From Chondrilla cf. caribensis (taxonomy: Eukaryota; Porifera; Demospongiae; Chondrillida; Chondrillidae): DNA of 27,500 bases. The position numbers and the translations under genes are program-made. This document shows, piece after piece, positions 8,511 through 18,348 of the stretch. Location: positions 1,618,548 through 1,646,047 of the forward strand of contig OZ026547.1 of the NCBI GenBank assembly GCA_964020155.1, written 5' to 3'. Numbering within the stretch: position 1 is the first letter of the stretch; every line of letters starts with the position of its first letter. The notes under the pieces are model-generated. The model was given only the letters and a program-made list of their open reading frames with translations. It ran no database searches and had not been told where the DNA came from.

Positions 8511-9530
8511 ACTTGTTATTCTTGTGGTGTAGTGACCCTGTCTGTCTGTCTAGTTCCATTAGAACTTGTAATGTACACAAACCTTGTAAGGATCAAAGGG
8601 CAAAATCTGTGCATTTGCTTCTGATACAGCACACTTTTGTGACCGCAAGTGTGCTGTATCAACTAAGCATCCATCACTAATGAAAACAATCGACTACAAT
8701 TTAAAATTCTCACTTCATTGTCTGGATTCATAACATCAATCACAAACACAATAATAATACATACTTATCAACAGTAAGTGTAGCATGTACAAATTATAGT
8801 AGATAAGAAAGCTATGAAGGTTTCTGTCCATGCTGTCTAATCTGTCTTTTGGCTGCTAACACCCACGTACATACGTATGATGCTGAATACCTCATTACAG
8901 CAGCGGCAACATGCTGATTCCAAATCACCGAGAATTGGAAATTCGGGTAGAATTAAAGCGCAACGACCTCACTGAGTTTAAAATTTCAGCAAAGGTTCTA
9001 AACTTAAAAGAGACCCCACCCAAGTGCAGGAGGAGGTAGAATTACATGTTTATGAGGGAGGGTTATTTTTGCATCACTTGAATAACGTCACGAATGAGAT
9101 TTGGAAGGACAGGAGCTAAGAATGAAACACATCTTCTGATGAATATTCTAATAAGTGTCCACAACAAGTCGGTTACAGTACATCCAAGTGTGCATTGTCT
9201 CTTTATTGCACACTTGAAAGTTCAGTAGCCATAACATGTTTACCAGTTGTAGAGAAGTAACGGATACCATACATTGTAGCAGTTGAACCAGTGCTGAGTA
9301 TTGCTAGCTATTACTACATTTGTTTTGACTAGAATAACTTGTCATCCTTGTGATGTAGTGACCCTGTCTGTCTGTCTAGTTCCATTAGAACTTGTAATGT
9401 ACACAAAACATGTTTACCGGTTGTAGAGAAGTAATGGATACCATGCATTGTAGCAGTTGAACCAGTGCTGAGTATTGCTAACTGTTATTACATTAGTTTT
9501 GACTGGAAAAACTTGTTATCACATGACGAC
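8511..9530 (-). repeat. 174-bp upstream tandem repeat, FReD-2 copy, interrupted
   Basis: The repeat begins upstream of the FReD-2 TATA box and breaks off at about 8581 (GTACACAAA). It resumes at 9231 (AACATGTTTACC) and runs for about 1.7 units to 9530. AACATGTT at 9233 and 9407 shows the 174-base period. Confidence 0.75.
8582..9230. mobile_element. ~650-bp insertion splitting the FReD-2 upstream repeat
   Basis: It lies where the 174-bp unit should read GTACACAAAACATGTTTACC. It holds a perfect 15-bp stem with 10-base loop (8622-8636 with 8647-8661, TGATACAGCACACTT) and a 10-bp stem (9185-9194 with 9207-9216, CAAGTGTGCA). The two stems share AGTGTGC. No clear target duplication or ORF. Confidence 0.5.
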
Positions 9531-9724
9531 ATCATAATCTGGTACCATCTGGTACTGGGCTCTCTTGAAAATGTGTGTTCCTTACACCCCTCCAGCGCAT
9601 CAAAAATTTGATACACTTTTTACTAATTGTGTTAATTATCTTCATTTCTGCAAATAGTCATATCAATGTACGTAATTACTTTATCTAATCTTCAATCCTA
9701 GATAATCATATGATCAGGCGTGTG

Positions 9725-9866
9725 GTAGTTTTTTTAAGTTTTATTGGAAATCAACCTGCTTGGGGAGAAAGTAGAAAGGGGAAGCCGGCAGCTGTGGGAC
9801 TCAAACCAGGGTGTCTGGCTGTAGTCGCCATAACCACTGAGCTACTCGAGCCACCACAGCAACCAG
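9725..9866 (-). mobile_element. tRNA-derived SINE
   Basis: On the - strand, GTGGCTCGAGTAGCTCAGTGG carries an A box (TAGCTCAGTGG, 9844-9834). GGTTTGAGTCC is a B box (9807-9797). An A-rich tail follows (AATAAAACTTAAAAAAAC, about 9746-9728). The T-arm does not pair beyond two bases, so it is a tRNA-like SINE head rather than a working tRNA. Confidence 0.7.
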
Positions 9867-10388
9867 CCCCTCCCAATTGATCTACTTTTGTGTGTGTCGT
9901 ATGCCATGTTGTGAAGAACGTATGCCTCAAGTGAATCCCTCGAAATCCTCTAAATTGAAATCAAATCTAGCTTTAGTTTTCGCAAGTATACTCTTCTTCT
10001 CCAGTATCTGCTAGTCCGTTTGCCATTCTTTCTTTGCTGAAGCAAATTAAATTTCTACTGTGCCTTTTTGTGCTTTTACATTCAACCGGTCTTTTTCTTT
10101 TTTGTGATACTCCTGTGTTCGGTGTGATGGGTTTAGTGACCTTGGCCTTGGGTTCTTCTGAAGGTCCTGTAATGACCAGCACTTCTTATGGTGCAGTGAT
10201 CATGTCTGTCTGCCTAGTTCATTAGAACTGTTAAAATGTAAACAAAACATGTTTATGCTCTACATATTATGTGCATTGTGTGTCTGTGTTTGTGTATGTG
10301 TGTTGTTTATTGTATTATTAGTTATTGTTTGTTTATTCCATAATAAAGTCATTGCTGTTGAATATGCACATGTTCCAGTCTCACATCA
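9867..10388. other. Spacer between FReD-2 and FReD-3 with a small ORF
   Basis: Beyond the SINE there is a 69-codon - strand ORF (10182-9973). It is rich in Lys/Arg/Pro/Ser (VSQKRKRPVECKSTKRHSRN) and has no leader, promoter or splice partner I can support; it may be an element fragment. It is followed by a remnant of the 174-bp repeat and TG-rich DNA. No gene called. Confidence 0.35.
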
Positions 10389-10570
10389 TCACTTCCTGTT
10401 ATGAATTTCATTAAATTCACACATCAAAGTTTTACACCATTGATCATAACACACATGGTAAATATACCACAATCTACCTAATGTTAGTGTATGTGTAGAG
10501 TTAGTTATTGTGTGTGTTTCCATTAATCCTATGATTGCACACAGTGTGTTTATGACCATTGGTTGTTGCG

Positions 10571-12124
10571 TTAGTCGCGGAAACGTAACTTCATTTGAGC
10601 ATACTTCAGAGACATGCCGCTATGGAACCCGCCCCAAACTACTCCCTGCCAGCGATCTAGTCCACTGCCATACAGACCATTAAGGTGGGAAGCATAGCAA
10701 AACTCCATCTTAAACCACCATCCTCCACTAAAAGTTACAGCACAGTTTTCATTACTCTTCTCATCATTATCTCTGTCTTTAGTAGTGAACTGTGTTCCGT
10801 TATGGGCAGTTAGTGCATCTCCAGCAGTTCCTGTATAACCTGCTATGTTTAGTCTGTAGTTTGCTCCACTGTTGCGAACAGAGAAGAAGGAATATTGAGC
10901 ATATTTGTAGTTCCCTTCAAAATCAGCTAATTCGACTCTCAATTCACTTCTCGGACATCTTGTGGTGAGACAGTGGATTTTCTCTAAGCCGAGCCAATGT
11001 TCACCTCTCAGCTGTCCAAACCCTGCTACGTAGTCAGCCCATCCTCTGTTGAAATTCTCAGACCCATCCAGTCTTCTTTGTATGACAATCCACCCTCCAT
11101 TCTTCATATCGCAGTAGACCTTGAATGGTTTCTGGTTGGGACATCCGGGGTCAATAGTGTAGACCCCACTTCGTCTACATCCTCTCTGGTAGACCTCTCT
11201 ACAGTCCAAAGGTATTGGTGAACCAGGATCACCTGTGTGTAACACAATTATAGTGGATAAGTCACTGTTAGTATGGTCTATAATGATGTACAGTGGCAAC
11301 GCTTAATATGACGCAATTGGATTTGAAAAATTTCCCCCTATTATCCGTTTTGGCATATTAACCAAACAGTCAATGAACATCATTGAATAGAATCATTATT
11401 ATAAATAATTGAGGATATACATAATAATGATGATAATAGAAATGACAAGCACAGCTCCTACTATAACATTAGCAAACAGTCAATGGTGAAAATACTGCAG
11501 CAAAGTAGTCTGCACTTGTGACTGTACAGCATATTGATAGATAGTGATAAAGTGATAAGTGACAAACTGATAAAATAAAGTGTTACCTAACACATGGTAA
11601 TCAATCAATTGGTGTCAGTGTAACAATGGCGGATGGCGGATATGGCGTTTGGCGAATGCTAGGTATAGTAATTACATTGTAATGAATTCGTTCAGGAAAA
11701 TAGTGGCATATTAAGCGGTTTGGCATAATAAGCGTTTACCACTGTATGTTTATTCAAATATGGTAAGATTACAGAGTGTTTCTGATTACAATAGTGATGG
11801 ATTATAGAGGTTACATTGTATGTGTGTTTGTTCATGGTAGGGGCCACATTATTGGGAGTACGTATGCCTTTCTGAATCAATCTTTGAATTCATCCTCGCA
11901 TATTAATTCTTATCATAAATAGCCTTATGCATCCAAGAAGGTCTATTCTGGTGTGGTTTAGTGAGGATTTCTCAGAGATAGGATGGAAAACATAGAACAG
12001 GTGTGCCCCATTCAAACTGTAGAACTGGTCGAGGTTATGTAATCCCAATAAAATCTAACTCACATCCACTGGTGATGGTCCCTGTTAGTATAGCACTGAT
12101 GATAGCAACAACAAGGAGTTTCAT
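10571..12124 (-). CDS. FReD-3: secreted fibrinogen-related domain protein, 240 aa
   Basis: Exon 1 is 12124-12064 (leader identical in protein to FReD-1). Exon 2 is 11232-10571. The intron is 831 bp, phase 1, and contains a 454-bp TIR element not present in the FReD-1 intron. The FReD shows GVYTIDPGC, YCDMKNGGW, HWLGLEKIHCLTT, ELRVELADFEGN, GTAGDAL, FTTKDRDND, ENCA, GGWW and HLNGLYGSG, with the end FAQMKLRFRD preceded by SLKY. The first ~155 residues after the leader are close to FReD-1. From DRDND to SLK the two differ heavily, including an inserted ME pair before the last Cys. Oddities: the family PRDC is PLDC, and an extra Cys occurs in TTRCPR, so cysteines are odd in number. The product is presumed secreted and to bind sugar or acetyl groups; no ligand can be read from sequence. 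Confidence 0.93.
11291..11744. mobile_element. 454-bp TIR MITE in FReD-3 intron
   Basis: CAGTGGCAACGCTTAATATG at the left end pairs with the reverse complement of the right end (CAGTGGTAAACGCTTATTAT). TA is present on both sides (11289-11290, 11745-11746), as in Tc1/mariner/pogo-type insertions. The homologous FReD-1 intron lacks it. Inside is a GGCGGAT/GGCG-rich patch near 11625-11660. No transposase. Confidence 0.75.
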
Positions 12125-12204
12125 CGCTGTTTGTTCTTTCAAAGAGGTACTGTATTCTTCTGAGGTTGAGTCCACTTAGGTGTTTGTTTTGGAGAAGAGC
12201 TCTT

Positions 12205-12212
12205 CTTTTATA
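12205..12212 (-). promoter_or_regulatory. FReD-3 TATA box
   Basis: TATAAAAG with the same AGGCTATAAAAGAAGAGCTC context as FReD-1 and FReD-2, 81 bases before the ATG. CTTGTGGTGTAGTGACC follows at about 12247-12263. Confidence 0.75.
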
Positions 12213-12236
12213 GCCTTTCTTTATTGAAAATGGAGA

Positions 12237-12390
12237 ACTTGTTATCCTTGTGGTGTAGTGACCCTGTCTGTCTGTCTAGTTCCATTAGAACTTGTAATGT
12301 ACACAAAACATGTTTACCAGTTGTAGAGAAGTAATGGATACCATGTATTGTAGCAGTTGAGGTAGTGCTGAGTATTGCAGGGCCTTACGT
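12237..12390 (-). repeat. 174-bp upstream repeat, FReD-3 copy
   Basis: A single partial unit upstream of the FReD-3 TATA box, ending at TGAGTATTGCAG where a (TG)n-bearing segment begins. A further weak piece (CATGTCTGTCTGCCTAGTTC to AAAACATGTTTATGCTC) lies at 10201-10260. Confidence 0.75.
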
Positions 12391-12419
12391 GTATGTATGT
12401 TCTGTGCTGTTTGTACTGT

Positions 12420-12610
<191 letters not shown>

Positions 12611-12904
12611 AATATACTGTATATACAGTATTCACTCCTGTCGTAAGAATGTGTCTTCTTATTATGATCTTTGATATATGTACGTATATATTTAATATGG
12701 AGTATTTGCCACTGTACATAACACACGTCATAGTTTAGTTATTTTAAAGATTATTATCATGCATGTAATTTAACAAAATTAAGGTATCTATAGTGTTAAT
12801 AATAATTGTAGAAGGAAAAACATTTAATGTCTTGAGCATAATTGGTAGATAATTAGCAGTTTTTAGAATAAGAACATACAAACCAACCGCTCAACAGTAT
12901 TGCG

Positions 12905-13814
12905 CTAAATTCGTGGACGCAGTTTCATTTGTGCAAACTTCAGGGAGTAGTCAGGTCTGAATGTATGCCACTTCACACCTTTGTAAGAGCTAGCACCTCC
13001 CCTGTAATATTTCCCAGTTAGAGCGGCATGTCCACAAGAATTGTGCCACCACGCTCCCAAACGCTCTATAACACAGTTACCGCTCCTTCTATCATTGTCG
13101 CGATCATAAGTGCTGAACATCATGCCATTCACACTGTGGTCACCACTAATGCTGTCACCTGCATTGCCATAATATCCATTAATGTGTAGTTTGTAATTTG
13201 TCCCCCTGTTATCGATGTAAAAGAAGGAATATTGAGCATATCTGAATCTCCCATTGAAATCAGACAATTCAACTCTTAGTTCTGTTATTGCTGCTGCCGA
13301 AGTTAAGCAGTGTATGTGATCAAGTCCAAGCCAGTGTTCTCCTTCTTTTTGTCCAAACCCAACTGTATAGTCGTTCCATCCTCTGTAGAAATTCTCAGTT
13401 CCGTCTCTTCTTCTCAGGAAGACAGTCCACCCTCCATTCTTCATATCACAGAAGACATTGAATGATTCCTGGTTTGGACATCCCGGGTGAATAGTGTAGA
13501 CTCCATCTTCTCTGCATCCCTTCAGATAAGCATCTCGACAATCACGAGGTTTTTGTTCAGGACCTGTAATGGAAGCGTATCTACTTCAACTTTTGAATTT
13601 TCTTAGGTGTTTTATTGTGAAATGTTAAGAGTAGTGCTGTAGATTCAAGTGTACATTGCAAATTATCACATTACTGTAAATCTCCTAAAGCACGATTATT
13701 TGTTTAAATACCCCATAGTGTATTATAATCTATAATTATGACATTGAACTCACATCCACTGGTGATGGTCCCTGTCAGTATGGCACTGATGGTAGCAACA
13801 ACAAGGAGTTTCAT
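12905..13814 (-). CDS. FReD-4: divergent secreted fibrinogen-related domain protein, 239 aa
   Basis: Exon 1 is 13814-13754 (MKLLVVATISAILTGTITSG). Exon 2 is 13563-12905, ending in TAG. The intron is only 190 bp, phase 1. The domain carries PRDCRDAYLKGC, DGVYTIHPGC, FCDMKNGGW, FYRGWNDY, HWLGLDHIHCLT, ELRVELSDFNGR, GNAGDSI, YDRDNDRRSGNC, GAWW and LTGKYY, ending FAQMKLRPRI. It is the most divergent intact member: DP becomes HP, NLNG becomes ALTG, and the last residues are RPRI instead of RFRD. It also lacks the conserved 3' tail of the other genes; a possible ATTAAA poly(A) signal lies at 12828-12823. Yet its leader exon and promoter are nearly identical to those of FReD-1 to FReD-3, which suggests leader/promoter exchange or conversion. 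Confidence 0.93.
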
Positions 13815-13934
13815 CTTTGTCTCTATTTGTATTTTATCCAAGAATGAGGTCTTTTCACCTGGACTTCTCTAAGAATTGTATAAGGCACTCCTTTGTCCTA
13901 ACTGTGGCTGAGGTGCTATACACCCCAGAGAGAG

Positions 13935-13943
13935 CTTTTTATA
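13935..13943 (-). promoter_or_regulatory. FReD-4 TATA box
   Basis: TATAAAAAG, 121 bases before the ATG. The spacing is longer than in FReD-1 to FReD-3 because the 5' UTR sequence differs, but the upstream CTTGTGATGTAGTGACC block is kept at 13977-13993. Confidence 0.65.
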
Positions 13944-13969
13944 GCCTTTCTTTATTGAAACTGGAGAAT

Positions 13970-14640
13970 GTGTCTTCCTTGTGATGTAGTGACCCCGTCT
14001 GTCTGTCTAGTTCCATTAGAACTTGTAATGTACACACAACATGTTTACCAGTTGTAGAGAAGTAATGGATACCATGCATTGTAGCAGTTGTGGTCACCAG
14101 AATTGAAATAGAGCAGGGTACCTTTATGTATGTGTGGAACATTTTTAAGGGGTATTGATAAAGCAGTCACACAACAACGACGGCGACAGTACAATTATAT
14201 ATAATAGTAAACAGTATAAAGTATAAACAATATGTTATACACTACTCAACAGTAAAACCACGTTGATGTACATTGATTATTAGAAGAGGGGTGAAGGGGG
14301 TATTTGAGTCATGATGAAGGGTACTTTGGGTCTCAAGAAGGGTTCTGTACCCTTCAAAATGACCTAGAGACCACACTGATTGTAGCAGTTGAACCAGTGC
14401 TGAGTATTGCAAACTATTATTAAATTGGCTGTGACTGGAATAACTTGTTATCCTTGCGATGTAGTGACCCTGTCTGTCTGTCTAGTTTCAATAGAACTAG
14501 TAATGTACACAAAACATGTTTACCAGTTGCAGAGAAGTAATGGATACCATGCATTGTAGCAGTTGAAGTAGTGCTGAGTATTGCAAACTATTATTAAATT
14601 AGTTTTGACTAGAATAACTTATTATCACATGATGACATCA
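13970..14640 (-). repeat. 174-bp upstream repeat, FReD-4 copy, interrupted
   Basis: The unit starts beyond the FReD-4 TATA box, is split at 14090 by a 288-bp insertion, and continues 14379-14640. TGTAGCAGTTGAA recurs at 14381 and 14555 (174 bases). Confidence 0.75.
14078..14391. mobile_element. 288-bp insertion with 13-bp target duplication
   Basis: ATTGTAGCAGTTG at 14078-14090 and again at 14379-14391 flanks 14091-14378, which splits the 174-bp repeat. Removing one copy and the insert restores the normal repeat. The insert's ends are weak inverted repeats (GTGGTCACCAG against GTGGTCTCTAG, offset by about five bases). No poly(A) tail, no coding potential and no recognised family. Confidence 0.65.
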
Positions 14641-14785
14641 TACATTAAAGGAACTGTTACCATAACAACAAATTTGTTAGGTAATTGAAACCAGTTGGTG
14701 ATTACATAGTACACTTGGTCTGAATATGTATGAATGAATTCTGAGAAGTGTTTATTTTGATTTTCTCATTTCCCTGTTTCTTTAG

Positions 14786-14885
14786 AGTATGTCAGCGATG
14801 AAGATGAGGAAGAGTCATTTGAGCATGAGAAGAGTGTGGCTGATCTGTCCACTAGTTTGGTTATCAACAGAGATGAGTTCAACCA

Positions 14886-14979
<94 letters not shown>

Positions 14980-15370
14980 AGTGTGTGTGTACATGTGTGT
15001 GTACATTTGCATGTGTGTGTCAATGTGTGTGAATACATGTGTATGTAGTGTGTGTACATTTGCATGTGTGTGTCAATGTGTGTGAATACATATGCATGTA
15101 TACAATATGCCTCCGTATGTGTTTGTGTTTCTGTGTGTTTTCAGTCCCCTGTTCATGTATGTTGTTCCCAATGTTATTTTAACAACAGATTTCCTGTTAT
15201 TCTCTCATTTCAGCTCTGGAGCAAGCCGGACAACAGTTGGAAGATTCTCTCATTGCATTTTATTGTGCTCTTCTTTTGGGAACTTTATCTCGACATGACA
15301 GAGTAAGTGTGTTTTGGGGACATTCTGCATCATTCATATCGTGCTACTGTTACTGTAGCTGTAGACCATG

Positions 15371-15450
<80 letters not shown>

Positions 15451-15544
15451 TGTGTGTGTGTGTGTATGTGTGCGTGCATGCATGCATGTGTATGTGTGTG
15501 TGTGTAAATGTGTGTGCATGCATGTGTATGTGTGTGTATGTGTG

Positions 15545-15596
<52 letters not shown>

Positions 15597-15610
15597 TGTG
15601 TGCGTGCGTG

Positions 15611-15677
<67 letters not shown>

Positions 15678-16324
15678 ATGCACGCGTGTGCGTGTGTGCG
15701 TGCGCTCGCATGTACGTATGTGTGTGTGTACTGTGTAAGTATACTTGATCATGCAAAGGCCAACTGCACTTTTCCGATAGGTGCTTAGATTATTCACTTG
15801 CTGTTGTGATAAGCTACTTACTACATGGCTTATACAGGGTGTACTCTGTTACTGCACCCTGGGGATCGGTCGGTAAACACGTCCACCCTACTTCATATGT
15901 GGTAACTATTGCGTGTACTTATTGATAGATTTGATATGGTCATATCTAGTGAAATCTAACTTAACCTTATGCTGGTTCACCAACCCTTCATTCATATACC
16001 TACCTGTCTACATTTTGTGTACATGCATTAATATAATGCATGCATGCATATATGCACACGCACACACACGCATGCACACACACACATACATATGTACATT
16101 CATGCAGGTACATACATCCATACACATATGTGCAAGTTATGTACTTTGTACATATGCACAGGTGAACAGTGATGTTGTTAGGAGTGGTATGCCTTCCAAG
16201 TCGTTTTCAGAAATGGTGAAGATATTAGAGAATTTCTTATCGTTTTTGGATTATGCTGTAAGTCCACGTGTGTATGTGTGTGTGTTGGTGTGTTGGTGTG
16301 TTTGTGTGTGTGTGTTGGTGTGTT

Positions 16325-16372
<48 letters not shown>

Positions 16373-16643
16373 TGTGTTTGTGTGTGCCTGTGTGTGTGTG
16401 CTTGTGTGCATGCATGTGTGTGTTCACATAATACAGTGTGTGTTGACATGACCATGTTTGTGTCTCCGATTTCAAACAAGTCTGTACTCTCAGTTTAGCC
16501 CTGTATAATGGTTACATCATATTATCCTTGTGTGTTAATTCTTTGCAAACAAGAAACTTGGATCCAAATCGAGCACAGATTCGGTGAGAGAGATCGTCTC
16601 CTTCTTGTCCGAAAGTGAAGAAGGCCACTCACAGCAAGATTAG
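14786..16643 (+). CDS. WAPL: WAPL homologue, last four exons and C-terminus
   Basis: Exons 14786-14887, 15214-15302, 16162-16257 and 16554-16643 continue the frame left open at 2079. The G from 2079 plus AG makes Glu, and later splits are in phase 1, 0 and 0. The acidic exon reads EYVSDEDEEESFEHEK. It is followed by NQALEQAGQQLEDSLIAFYC, then ALLLGTL, then the EMVKILENFLSFLDYA segment and a TAG at 16641. This order (acidic run, NKALQHAGKHMED-like helix, ALLLGCL-like helix, MTEMLKKFLSFM-like helix, short basic/acidic tail) is the end of WAPL. The nine visible exons encode about 314 residues with no stop or frameshift, so the gene looks functional. It is separated from its previous exon by a 12.7-kb intron that houses four FReD genes on the other strand. 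The donor at 14888 is the first GT of a (TG)n tract. Confidence 0.88.
14888..15112 (+). repeat. (TG)n at WAPL donor, then 53-bp duplication
   Basis: Pure (GT) from the donor at 14888 to about 14975. Degenerate TG follows, with a tandem pair of 53-base units (GTACATTTGCATGTGTGTGT at 15001 and 15054). Confidence 0.93.
15373..15730 (+). repeat. Interrupted (TG)n/(TGCA) microsatellite in WAPL intron
   Basis: About 350 bases of TG broken by GTTTG, GCATGCATGCATG and CGTGCG words, between the exons ending at 15302 and starting at 16162. A short opposite-polarity CA tract lies at 16053-16095. Confidence 0.93.
16265..16440 (+). repeat. (TG)n with TTGGTGTG variants in last WAPL intron
   Basis: It begins eight bases after the GTAAGT donor at 16258 and ends about 110 bases before the last acceptor; TGTTGGTG repeats occur at its left end. 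Confidence 0.93.
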
Positions 16644-16653
16644 GAGCAAAATT

Positions 16654-16659
16654 AATAAA
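16654..16659 (+). promoter_or_regulatory. WAPL polyadenylation signal AATAAA
   Basis: A canonical AATAAA lies 11 bases after the WAPL stop codon, implying a very short 3' UTR. A second AATAAA is formed at 16797-16802 and could serve a longer transcript. Confidence 0.6.
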
Positions 16660-17600
16660 CTTTGACTTTTTATAACAATATATCCCCAAACGATAAGGTG
16701 CACTAATCGGTGGTCCAGAACATAAAACATATTATCAAATATTATGTACATGTGTGGTCTCATATGTAACCATGCATGTACATTAGAGTAATATGCAAAT
16801 AAACACTCTTCAATATACATGCATACGATAATAATATAATGTTAATATTATTCAGTATTAATACATGTAAGTAGTGATCTTTGGCGGCCATGTTTAATGT
16901 GATTGTATATAGTAATTCCAGAGCCATTACTATTTTGGAATGTTTTCCACAGTGGTAACAGGACCCTTTTCGTGCTACTACATAATTCTACGAGGTCTGG
17001 GTGGATATCGTTTCATTACTTGTGATTTTAATAAAAATAATATTTTTTATTAGAATGTTAGATCCAAATTATTTTTGTCAAATAATAATTATGCCTCCAA
17101 TCTATCATCACGCATGGGTTTTTATAACGAATGTCATCAAATTCACACGTTGAAGGGATGGATTGGGTATGAATGCAAATATCATTTGTGTTATATACGT
17201 ACGTGCGTGCTGTATAACAATTATTTGTGCTATATATTATAATAGTAAAATAATGGTATGTACAGTGTATATAACCACATTTACAGTGCATATGTACAGT
17301 ATTTGTAGTGGCTTTGAAATCATCTCTCCTCGCATGTTGCCACGGGATGACAGAGACCTTTTGGGTTTAATTTATAAGTATTATATCTACATTACAAATT
17401 CTGATATGATACATCCCATTCCCATTATTCAATCACATTAATTCAAGTCATTATTAACTTCAAAAGATTACATAAACGATCATAGCACACTCAGTAGATT
17501 ATGAATCCAAATGTACCTATGTCATACATAATATTATTGAAAGTATAATATAATAATTATATTTCTAGTTTATTTCAGCTTATACTAATCCCTATTATTG
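16660..17600. other. AT-rich spacer between WAPL and FReD-5
   Basis: AT-rich DNA with short palindromic stretches. Weak matches to the FReD 3' tail lie at about 17100-17155 and 17455-17505, as expected downstream of FReD-5. WAPL and FReD-5 are convergent here. No gene seen. Confidence 0.5.
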
Positions 17601-17641
17601 ATGAGAGCCTGTTCAAAGTCATATGACCACTGGTTGTTGAG

Positions 17642-18065
17642 TTAGTCTCGGGGACGTAACTTCATTTGAGCAAACTTGAGAGAATAGTGATTCCTGTTGA
17701 ACGGATGCCAAACAGCTCCTTGGGCACCTATTTGCCCGCTGCAGTACATGCCATTGAGGTTAGAAGTATGGCATTTGTTGTACCACCACACTCCTTGCCA
17801 ATAGGAGGCACAGTTTGCCTTAGTATGCTTGTCGTTGTCTTGGTCTTTAGTGCTAAACGGCATACCATTGTGGTCTCTTATTAGTGAATCTCCAGCTGTC
17901 CCGTTGTAACCTGCTACATTTAGTCTGTACTTCGTGTCACTATTACCAACAAAGAAGGAATATTGAGCATATTTGTAGTTCCCTTCGTAGTCTGCTAAAT
18001 CGACTCTTAGTTCTGTTCTCGGTCTTCTGGTAGTGAGGCAAATGAGTTTGTCCAAGACTAAGTGT
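17642..18065 (-). pseudogene. FReD-5 pseudogene, 5'-truncated
   Basis: An open frame ending PRD and TAA at 17642 matches the C-terminal 60% of the FReD: DKLICLTTRRPRTELRVDL, YKYAQYSFF, GYNGTAGDSL, DQDND, ANCA, GVWW and NLNGMYCSG. Homology stops at about 18065, inside the WLGLDKL segment; beyond it there is unrelated sequence and then the 3' tail of FReD-6. There is no leader exon, no GGW half of the domain and no promoter. A one-codon deletion gives SFFVGN instead of SFFSVGN, and NLNGMYCSG adds a Cys. No internal stop has arisen, so the deletion may be fairly recent. A possible AATAAA lies at 17574-17569. It is closest in sequence to FReD-6 and FReD-8 (TRRPRTELRVDLADYEGN). Confidence 0.8.
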
Positions 18066-18348
18066 AAGTATCATATAGTGGTCTGTGTGGGTATAATGTG
18101 TGTATCAAAATGTAATATACTGTATAATATGATAATTATTCGTCATACTGTACTTTATCTTACATCATCACTTCCTGTAATGAATCTCATTAAATTCACT
18201 CATTAAAGGATTACATCATTGATCATAACACACATGGTAAATATAAGCCAATCTACCTAATGTTAGTGTATGTGTAGAGTCAGTTATTGTGTGTTTTCCA
18301 TTAATCCTATGATTGCACACAGTGTGTTTATGACCATTGGTTGTTGTG

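Noticed and set aside
9790..9866. Possible tRNA gene on the - strand
   Set aside because: A and B boxes are present, but the T stem pairs at only two positions and an A-rich tail follows; better explained as a SINE.
9973..10182. 69-codon basic ORF on the - strand
   Set aside because: Protein-like composition, but no family, promoter or splice sites that I can support; mentioned only as spacer content.
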